Source: CAVZBT01 sp963773605 | GTDB taxonomy: Bacteria > Acidobacteriota > UBA6911 | NCBI GenBank assembly: GCA_963773605.1 | Contig: CAVZBT010000017.1 | Location: forward strand, 1 to 64,000 | Direction: 5' to 3' | Length of the DNA stretch: 64,000 nucleotides | Translations under genes and position numbers: made by a program | Notes under the pieces: generated by a model | Told to the model about the DNA's origin: nothing | The model's database searches: none | The model's input: only the letters and a program-made list of their open reading frames with translations | Shown here: positions 16,526 to 23,474 of the stretch, in pieces | Layout of the letters: each line of letters opens with the position of its first letter | Position numbering within the stretch: position 1 is the first letter of the stretch

Positions 16526-16726
16526 ATGACGAGATTTTACGACACCAGCGAAGCAGCAAAAGAGCTCGGGGGCAAACTGAGTCCAAGGACTTTGGAAAAA
16601 TGGAGAGTCCAGGGCTGTGGCCCCACGTTCACGAAGCTTGGTTCAAGGGTTGTCTACGCCGAAACCGACCTCCAGTCGTGGGCCGAATCCCAGAGACGCA
16701 GAAGCACGTCCCGGGTATCCACCTAA
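16526..16726 (+). CDS. AlpA/excisionase-like HTH regulator
   Basis: 66 aa from ATG at 16526 (GGGAGCGAG upstream). 'FYDTSEAAKELGGKLSPRTLEKWRVQG' plus 'FTKLGSRVVYAETDLQSWAES' is the helix-turn-helix and wing of the PF12728-type excisionase/AlpA family. In P4-like satellites AlpA activates integrase and can promote excision; here it lies 0.8 kb downstream of the integrase and directly upstream of the replication gene, so it could also regulate replication. Confidence 0.7.
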   Translation: MTRFYDTSEAAKELGGKLSPRTLEKWRVQGCGPTFTKLGSRVVYAETDLQSWAESQRRRSTSRVST

Positions 16727-16738
16727 AACGAGGAGCAC

Positions 16739-17671
16739 ATGGACCCCTCCGGTGTGCCCCACAAGCGAAATCTGAGAGAACGTGGACTAGAAGAAGGATT
16801 CACGCCATTACCCCACGAAATACTTGATCGCCTCTGCTGCGCCCACCTTTCCTCACCTGCCCGGGAAGTCATCGACGTCGCAGTACGCAACATCATCGGC
16901 TACCCCAATCGAGACTGCTACCCGATGGCAGTCTCTTTCCTGGCGAAGCTCACACGGCGTCATCCAAACGTCGTATCGCGCGCGCTGCAGGAGCTGAAAG
17001 CCCGCAATATCCTATATCCGCAGACGCCGGCTACTTTCCACACCCCTGCATCCTGGGCGATCCGGCCCCCCGAGGAGTGGTTAGGATCACCTGATGTGGT
17101 GAGAGTCACCGTACAAGGTGACTCTGGGGTCACCGCAGGAGGTGAGTCCAGTACCACCTTGCAAGGTGACTCAGGGTCACCGTCGGAGGTGAGGCCAGTA
17201 CCACCTTGCAAGGTGACCATTCTAAATAAAAGGAAATATACGTCTGGAAAGAAAGCCAGAAAACAAAGGGGAAACACCCCCCTTCCCCCCTCGAGGGGGA
17301 ACTCGTCGCAGAAAGGCGCGACGAGCAGCACCCAAGACTCCATCCAGACGAAAGTTGAGGAGATGCTGCTCGAGACGTATCAGCGTGTCTTTGGATTCCT
17401 AAAACCAACTACGCTGACAGACGGGCAAAGGGAGCAGGTGCGAGCCAGTATCAGGTACAACTCTACGCCAGTCCGGCTTACCAGATTCTGCGAGGAGTTT
17501 AGAGCCGCCGCGGAGGGCGTGGCCAAGAGCTGCGGCCTGCCCGGATGGCAAACACAGGGCGGGGGATTTCTGAGCATCGTCAAGGCAAGAAGGGAGCTGT
17601 TGAGACACTTGGGCGCCGATGGCGATGGCCGGAAGGTGGAGAGGAAGGTGGAGAGCCTGTTATGGAGCTAG
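16739..17671 (+). CDS. Replication initiator, phage replication protein O-like
   Basis: 310 aa from ATG at 16739 (AGGAG upstream). Residues about 20-100 fit the phage replication protein O N-terminal winged helix: 'GFTPLPHEILDRLCCAHLSSPAREVID', 'SFLAKLTRRHPNVVSRALQELKARNIL'. This domain binds origin iterons. The middle (about residues 120-160) is low-complexity because its DNA carries palindromic iteron repeats, and an A-rich Lys-coding stretch follows. The C-terminal domain (about 200-310) is helical and could recruit a helicase. Origin inside the initiator gene is the lambda O layout. Intact. Confidence 0.65.
   Translation: MDPSGVPHKRNLRERGLEEGFTPLPHEILDRLCCAHLSSPAREVIDVAVRNIIGYPNRDCYPMAVSFLAKLTRRHPNVVSRALQELKARNILYPQTPATFHTPASWAIRPPEEWLGSPDVVRVTVQGDSGVTAGGESSTTLQGDSGSPSEVRPVPPCKVTILNKRKYTSGKKARKQRGNTPLPPSRGNSSQKGATSSTQDSIQTKVEEMLLETYQRVFGFLKPTTLTDGQREQVRASIRYNSTPVRLTRFCEEFRAAAEGVAKSCGLPGWQTQGGGFLSIVKARRELLRHLGADGDGRKVERKVESLLWS
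17105..17242 (+). repeat. Iteron array plus AT-rich tract, probable replication origin of element B
   Basis: Alternating GGTGAC/GTCACC motifs: 17105, 17117, 17129, 17141 (GGTGAG), 17165, 17176, 17188 (GGTGAG) and 17212. The unit repeats every 47-48 bp, and two copies contain the perfect 14-bp palindrome CACCTTGCAAGGTG (17155-17168 and 17202-17215). An AT-rich stretch (17221-17242, TCTAAATAAAAGGAAATATA) follows at once. Palindromic iterons beside an AT-rich tract inside an O-like gene is how the lambda origin is built. Confidence 0.65.
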
Positions 17672-17696
17672 CTGCAACTGGGGGGGTGGGGCCGCG

Positions 17697-17828
17697 ATGG
17701 ACCGATTGCGGCGCATCGTTCGCGACGATCGTATCGACGCGGAAGAGAAGAGAGTCGCCGATCGATTGCAGACGTCTGCAACGGGGGCACTGCGGGTCCT
17801 TCCCCCGGGAAACCCCGAGAGGGTGTAA
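17697..17828 (+). CDS. Possible small protein
   Basis: 43 aa from ATG at 17697 (an upstream in-frame ATG at 17619 overlaps the replication gene). Highly charged and helical (DRLRRIVRDDRIDAEEKRVADRL), typical of small element proteins. No clear ribosome site and no family recognised, so it may be chance coding. Confidence 0.3.
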   Translation: MDRLRRIVRDDRIDAEEKRVADRLQTSATGALRVLPPGNPERV

Positions 17829-17867
17829 GGGTGGCACAAAATATCCAGCCGGGAGGCGGGAAATCTG

Positions 17868-18368
17868 ATGCAACACAGCGCCAGTGCAACAGACCTGATG
17901 ACCATGCGGGAGTACGCCCGGTCCCGGCACCTCAACGTCAGTACCATTTCGCGTCAGGTCGCCCGAGGCGTGATCCCTGCCCATGCCGGCCGGATCGACC
18001 CTCACGAGGCGGACTTGGCGCGCGAGCGCAACTTGGACGTGAGGAAGCGCCGTCAGCGGACGGCAGATGCGCCGGTGTGCCACGTCCCCGCCCTTGCCGT
18101 GCAGGGCATGATGTGGTTCTGTGAGCGGCTGCGGGACCCGGAGCGGATCGATGCGCTGACCAGTATGCCGGCCGGGTCGAAGAACCTCCTCATCACTCCC
18201 GAACAGGCCCGGCTGATGGCGCGCGCCGTGGTGGCCATTATGGCCACCTGGCTGGAGGACATCATCACCCATGTCCTCGGGGCCGACGAGTGGAAGCGCT
18301 TCGACGAGGATAACGCCGCCTGGATCGCCACGTGGACCCAAGGCAAGCGCGGAAGGGAAGCGAAATGA
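17868..18368 (+). CDS. Nu1/HTH-like DNA-binding protein
   Basis: 166 aa from ATG at 17868 (GGGAGGCGGG upstream); an internal ATG at 17898 is another possible start. Residues about 10-55 ('MTMREYARSRHLNVSTISRQVARGVIPAH' pattern, read in parts: EYARSRHLNVS, then RQVARGVI) are a helix-turn-helix like that of phage terminase small subunits of the Nu1 type. The C-terminal part is helical and contains 'AVVAIMATWLEDIITHVLG'. No large terminase follows, so packaging is not supported; it may be a general regulator. Its TGA overlaps the next ATG. Confidence 0.5.
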   Translation: MQHSASATDLMTMREYARSRHLNVSTISRQVARGVIPAHAGRIDPHEADLARERNLDVRKRRQRTADAPVCHVPALAVQGMMWFCERLRDPERIDALTSMPAGSKNLLITPEQARLMARAVVAIMATWLEDIITHVLGADEWKRFDEDNAAWIATWTQGKRGREAK

Positions 18369-18922
18369 CCGCGACCATCACGACCTTTACGGACCTCCTG
18401 CAGGACAATCTCAACAACGTCGGGCCATCGGCGGTGCCCACCTACAATCAGCATGTCAGGCAATTTCTCGCCGGGCCGCTGGCTGAAGAAATATTTGAGG
18501 ATCTGTGCACGGACGAATTGACGCGCGTGCGCGTGCATGAAGCGGCCCACGCGATCGCGTATTTTAACGAGCACCCCGGCGATGAGCCGCAATCCATCGC
18601 GTGTTTTGTTGACGACCGGGGTCGCAGTCAGGGCGGGATCTGTGGGCGGTTCCAGGATGCGGACTCGGCCAGAGAAGCGCATTTCCGCATGCAGGCCGCG
18701 GAAAGGGGCGACTGGGAGCGGGCGATCGAGTACGGCGCGGTTCTCCAGGCCGCCGGCTACCCTGATCCTATTCCCGGCGCAGTCGTGTATCTCAAGGTCG
18801 TCCTCCCGCGATACCGCAGGGCAGTAGAAGCACTGGTGCGGCTCGTCCGGGAGAGCGGTTATCTGCCGCCCGCCAGTGTCCGCGACGCGATCGCGCAGGC
18901 ACTCGCCGGGGGTGCGGCGTGA
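18365..18922 (+). CDS. HExxH protein, M41-like peptidase fold
   Basis: 185 aa from ATG at 18365 in an ATGA overlap. Carries 'RVHEAAHAIAYF' (His58, Glu59, His62), the same shape as the zinc motif HEAGH of FtsH-type peptidases, and a following 'AIEYGAVLQAAGYPDP' segment where such domains have a third ligand. The family M41-like peptidase domain is known in phage and chromosomal proteins that lack the AAA ATPase. Whether this one is active is unknown. It sits between the Nu1-like gene and a small basic protein. Confidence 0.5.
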   Translation: MTATITTFTDLLQDNLNNVGPSAVPTYNQHVRQFLAGPLAEEIFEDLCTDELTRVRVHEAAHAIAYFNEHPGDEPQSIACFVDDRGRSQGGICGRFQDADSAREAHFRMQAAERGDWERAIEYGAVLQAAGYPDPIPGAVVYLKVVLPRYRRAVEALVRLVRESGYLPPASVRDAIAQALAGGAA

Positions 18923-19161
18923 GACGGACCTTCCGCCGGCGCCTGCGTCGTCTCTGGCGGCGCGTCTCGTTCCACGCCTTGTGGCACCGAATCACGGCGC
19001 GGCTTGCTAGACGGTACCAGGGGCGGGAGCAGCTGCGGCGGATGCAGGAACAGATTGAAACCCACCGAGGGCTGAACATCGAGCAGGCCCGGCGCGAGAG
19101 CGTTAGCGCCGGTGAGGCTCAATCATGGTTCACACGGCGGCGGCCGCGGAGCCGCTATTAA
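18919..19161 (+). CDS. Small Arg-rich protein
   Basis: 80 aa from GTG at 18919 (GTGA overlap with the peptidase-like gene). Extremely arginine-rich N terminus (RRTFRRRLRRLWRRVSF) followed by a helical region. Probably nucleic-acid binding or a membrane-surface peptide. Not recognised. Confidence 0.4.
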   Translation: MRRTFRRRLRRLWRRVSFHALWHRITARLARRYQGREQLRRMQEQIETHRGLNIEQARRESVSAGEAQSWFTRRRPRSRY

Positions 19162-19173
19162 GGAGAAACGGAA

Positions 19174-19759
19174 ATGCGATTCACGAAACGAGACGAAGCG
19201 ACAAAGTTAGTGGACCTGATCCGGGCCGAGCAGCAGCAGCTCGCGGGGCTGGAAAAGAAATTCGAGGCGATCCGCCCGAAGTGGCACGCAGCACAGCGCG
19301 CCTGCTCGGAGCTGCAAAGCCTGGTCGATGCGAAGCCTTTGACGTACCGGCGACGTGCGACGTGCGACGAGCTGTTCATCGATCATGACGCGCTGATAGA
19401 GCAAGAGCTGGCGGCGGCCATCGCCCGGCGGGACCAGCTTAGCGCCGACCTGCCCAGCCAGATTCAGGCGACGAAGGACCGGATCTTCAGCCGCATGTCG
19501 CGCCTGTCCGGAGCGCTGGGCAGTTTCATCGCAGGCGTCATCGGGCATGGGCTTTCCGGCTCGAGACCGCCCGCAGTGCGGCGAGCAGCTCCAGCAGGAA
19601 TTACTTGCTGCACGCAAGCAGGCTGAGCAGTTGGAGGACCCGCAGGCGCTGCTGGAACTCGTTGAACGGGTTGTCGAGCGGATAGAGGACGCGGACCTGC
19701 AAAGCGTTCCGCTGCTCAAACTGGACAAGGTTATCGGGCAGGCGCTCGAGGTGGTGTAG
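19174..19759 (+). CDS. Coiled-coil protein (probably frameshifted near 19,550)
   Basis: ATG at 19174 with AAGGAG upstream. The first frame (to 19626) is helical: 'TKLVDLIRAEQQQLAGLEKKFEAI', 'ELAAAIARRDQLSADLP'. It turns low-complexity after about residue 128. A second frame from 19547 to 19759 continues the coiled coil ('CGEQLQQELLAARKQAEQLED', 'LLELVERVVERIEDADLQ'), which suggests one protein of about 195 aa broken by a single-base indel. Function unknown; it precedes the tape-measure-like gene, where tail assembly chaperones often lie, but no homology to those is seen. Confidence 0.45.
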
Positions 19760-19944
19760 GGACGGCAGCCGCGTCAGGGCTGCACCGCATCCCGCCTGCT
19801 GCGCCCTGGTGGCGCGGGTGCCCTCCTTGCATCTGGTGGCAGGCGGGTGCGGCTAAATCTTCAGCGTTGCCGCATGGTGCGGCACGGGGCGGGTCCGGTT
19901 TTTAGACATTGGGCCGGGCTCGCCATGACTCGAGGAGGTGCTTT

Positions 19945-22144
19945 ATGGGTGGTGCTGAACGTCTTGAGCTGGTGATCGAGGTCAACGCGGATGCCGGTAA
20001 CAAAGAAATCCGCACCGTAAATACGAGCCTGTCCAGCCTGGAGCGCCAGGCGCTGAACACCTCGAAGATCTGGGGCGGGGGCATGGATGGCATGGCCGCA
20101 TCCGCGGCAAAGGCGATGCAGCGCTCATCGCAGGAAATGTACGAGGCGCGCCAGGCCGCGCAGCTGCTCGGCCGTCAGATCGGGGTGCAGCTCCCGGAGG
20201 CCGTCTCCGCCTTCATGGCGAAGGCAAGCGGCATGGGAACGCTGCTCTCCAGCGTGTTCAAAGTCTCAATATATGCCGCCATCGGTACCGCCATCTGGGA
20301 CATCGGCAAGGGCATTTATAAGTGGGCGACCGCAACGAAGGAAGTGGACGAGGCAACGAAGCGCTACAACGAGACCCTCGACAAGACATACGCCAAGGTT
20401 ATCGAACTGCGCAAAGCCGGGGCGCTGATCGGGCTGAGTGGTTCGGTTCGGTCCCAGGCGGAGGGCCTGCAGAGCCAGGCGGCCGCGGAGGCGGTACGGG
20501 CGCGGCTCTCGGGGCTGAAGGCGACGCAGTCGGCCGCGGAGGCGCTTGCCTCCAGGGTGCAGGTCCAGGGCGCCTGGACGTTCGGCCAGGGCGGAATGAC
20601 CCCCGAGGAAATACGCGCCGCGCGGGCTGCGCGCGAAGCGCTCCCCGGCATCAATGCTCAGATCCGGACGGCGGAAGTGGAGCTGCTGCGCATCGAGACT
20701 GAGCGCACCAACATTGCCCGGCAATTCGCGGCCGCGCGGGAGGACGAGGCTGCGGCCGCGACGAAGCTGGCCAAGGAGGCCTACGACAAGCAGACAGACC
20801 AGATGGCTGCGGCCTTGAAGAAGCAGTTCGACCTTAGAACCGAAACCGAGGAATGGGCGAAGATCCTCGACGTGGTTTCGACCGGCTGGAAAAACGTCAC
20901 CTACGGGATAGAGGACGCGGCCGAGAAGCAGGCGAAGCTCCTGGCGGACCTTTCGGAGGTGCAACCACGAATGGCGCTATCGACCGGGCGGCCGGGCACC
21001 GACTACGGCAAGGTCCTGGAGCCGATGGACACGACCAGCAGGGGCGCAGACGGACAGATTGCGGCAGGCAGACCTCAAACCAGGTTTCAGCACGATCGTC
21101 ACCGACTGGAGCGCGGCGCTCGCCCGGGCGGCGCTGGACGTGCGGAACTTCGGTTCGATCATCGTCAGCGCGGCCAGGTCGACGGCGGAGATGCTGATCC
21201 GCACATTCCTCGAGGGGAGCCTGAGCCGGGCTGGTATTGGCGCGGCGATCCCGGCCGGAATCGGCGGCGGAGGCCTCGGGATCCCCGGGGTGGGCGGCGG
21301 CGGCGGTGGGGCGGGTGCCGGCGGCGCCGGAAGCTCGATGGGATTCGGCGCGCTCGGGGCGAACCTCAAATCCTTCGTCGGATTCGGCGGCGGGATGCCG
21401 GCGTCAGTTTCGGCGGCAAGCTCTCGGCGATCGGCAAGTCCAACGCCGCGCATGATGGGCGGCTTGCCATGCGGAGCCATGTACGGGCTGCAAGCGCGGC
21501 GGAGCTATCGGGAATGGCGATGAGCGACGGCAGGCGGCGCACTCACAGGTTACGGCATAGGCGCTATGTTCGGGCCTCACGGGGCCGCGATCGGGGCGGC
21601 GATCGGCGCCGGCGTCGGCCTGGTGGCGGGACTGATCCGCATGTTCGTCAAGGGCGCCACGGAAAAGGCCCGCCAGAAGGTCAAGGCGACCTACGGGGTC
21701 GACATCAAGGACAAGGGCGTGCTGAAGCAGATCGTCGACATGGCCAAGCAGGGCTTCGGCGGCAATCTCGACATGGCGATCCGGAGCCAGGCGGTGCGCG
21801 ACCTGGTGGAACTCTACGCCATGACCACGGGGCAGGGCACCTCGGGGATGCCGGCCAAGATGACATCCCTTTCGCTCACGCAGTCGGGCGGCTCCATCTA
21901 CCAGCAAGGCGGACTGCCGGGCGCGGGCATTGGAGGTACCGGCGGGGCGTTCTCTATCAACATCTCCCGGGCGCCCATCAATATTACGGCGCCAGACGCG
22001 GCGGCGCTCAAGGGCGAAATCACCGATATCCTCGAGAGATCGGACAGGGAGATTCAGAACGCTACAAAGAGGGCCATGAAGAAAAACTACCAGCGACGAG
22101 AGCTGACCGCGTTGCAGGTCTCCCCGGGGGCATTGACATCATGA
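19945..22144 (+). CDS. Tail tape-measure-like protein (several frameshifts)
   Basis: ATG at 19945 with GAGGAGG upstream. The first 360 residues are an intact tape-measure-type sequence: 'LELVIEVNADAGNKEIRTVN', long Ala-rich helices, a hydrophobic segment near residue 110 ('VFKVSIYAAIGTAIWDIGKG'), then coiled coils. The frame breaks near 21,050 and again between 21,400 and 21,540. Further frames supply a Gly-rich stretch ('AIPAGIGGGGLGIPG') and a C-terminal part with 'GAAIGAAIGAGVGLVAGLI' and 'GAFSINISRAPINIT'. Together they form a minor-tail protein of about 730 aa. It would set tail length or help DNA entry, but no other tail genes are present. Confidence 0.55.
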
Positions 22145-22376
22145 GCGAAGAAAGCAACCACATAGAGGTTCGAATAGAAGTTCAAGCGGATCCGCTCGCA
22201 TTCGTCTTCCAGTTCGACGACGGGCGGGCGGTTCCGGCACTCCTGAGCGAGGAGACCGCCTTGGGGTTCGCCATCCAACTCCTCGAAACCCCGCGCGTGA
22301 GTCGCGCGCTGCGGCTGCCGGGCTTTGTGCAGCGCCTGATGATGTCGGCGTTGTGGAGGTCCTGGGAGCGGCAGCG

Positions 22377-22392
<16 letters not shown>
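22141..22392 (+). CDS. Hypothetical protein ending inside the att/tRNA sequence
   Basis: 83 aa from ATG at 22141, overlapping the end of the tape-measure-like gene. 'HIEVRIEVQADPLAFVFQFDDG' then 'ETALGFAIQLLETPRVSRAL' suggests a small alpha/beta phage protein. Its last codons (RFGEP-stop) are encoded by the att core and tRNA-Lys 3' end, so the C terminus is created by the integration event and would differ in the excised circle. Confidence 0.45.
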
Positions 22393-22455
<63 letters not shown>

Positions 22456-22593
22456 ACCCTGTAAAAGCGGCAAGACGGGAATAGGGATCCAGACTGGGTC
22501 ACTACTCCCGCCCAAAAAGAGAAGCAGATTATACGGCCCCCCGGGATTAAACTCAATCCCAAGTTCAGCGGCGCCGAGGCGCCACGCTCCGCC

Positions 22594-23430
22594 TCAATCC
22601 AGGTACTTGACGAAGACGACCTCGTTGTGGGCTTCGTTGTAGAGCAGCTCATCGACCATGGTGCGGGCCATCAGGATGCCGAAGCCGCCGGGACGCAGCC
22701 CCTGCTTTTCGCGCACTGCGATGTGCCTCAGCGGGTCGTCCGCGGCGTGGAAAACGGCCGCGTGCTCCAGCGTGTCGAAACTGAACCCGGGGCCTGGGTC
22801 CGCGATCCGATACAGCAGCATGCGGCGCGCCCGCAGGTAAGAAATCCGCACCTTGCGGGTCGGGTCGAACTTGCCGCCCCACTCGATTGCGTTCAACAGC
22901 AGTTCCCGGAAAACGCGCCCCACCGCATCGCGCACATCCTCGGGTAGGTCCAGCTCCAGGTGTGCCATGAATGCCTGGATGCGCTCCGCGGTCGCCAGCT
23001 CGCACGGGACCACCAGCTCCACCCAACTCGGGCGGGCGGACACCACCTCGATCACCGGCGACTCGGGCGGGGCCGCCAGCGCGCTCTGCACCAACTCAAC
23101 CAGCTGCTTGGGTTCAAACGGCTTGGCCAGGAACTGATACGCCTGCTCGCGCACCGCCTGCAGCATCGTTTGCGGGGCGTCGTCCGAAGTCATGATCACC
23201 ACCTTCGGCCGCAGCCCGCGCTCGCGCAGCAGCGCCATCAGTTCGAGCCCATTCAGGCGCGGCATCCAGATGTCCAGCAGCACGAGGTCGAACTTCTCCT
23301 CCTGGAGCTTCTTAAAAGCCCGCATGCCGTCCGGGACCGTCGACACCGACAGCCCCTCGGACGCCAGGACGCGGCTGACCAGATAACGGGTGGTCCGGTC
23401 ATCCTCGACAACCAGTATCCTGCCGCTCAT
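22594..23430 (-). CDS. Response regulator with receiver and HATPase (anti-sigma-like) output
   Basis: 278 aa from ATG at 23428-23430; the frame upstream of this ATG is a shadow of the kinase gene. Residues 1-118 are a receiver: acidic pocket ED at 10-11, phospho-acceptor Asp53 (LVLLDIWMP), Thr81 and Lys103 (AKPF). Residues about 130-278 are a GHKL ATPase of the RsbW/HATPase_c_2 type: N-box with Asn180 (RELLLNAIEWGG), 'RIADPGPGFSF' as G1 and 'GGFGILMARTMVDEL' as G2. Output is therefore probably a phosphorylation-controlled switch kinase or partner-binding module, not DNA binding. It lies 44 bp downstream of a hybrid kinase, its likely partner. Confidence 0.85.
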   Translation of the reverse strand: MSGRILVVEDDRTTRYLVSRVLASEGLSVSTVPDGMRAFKKLQEEKFDLVLLDIWMPRLNGLELMALLRERGLRPKVVIMTSDDAPQTMLQAVREQAYQFLAKPFEPKQLVELVQSALAAPPESPVIEVVSARPSWVELVVPCELATAERIQAFMAHLELDLPEDVRDAVGRVFRELLLNAIEWGGKFDPTRKVRISYLRARRMLLYRIADPGPGFSFDTLEHAAVFHAADDPLRHIAVREKQGLRPGGFGILMARTMVDELLYNEAHNEVVFVKYLD

Positions 23431-23474
23431 AGGCTCCAAAGCAGAGGCGGCCACGCGGCCGCACCCCGCCGTCC

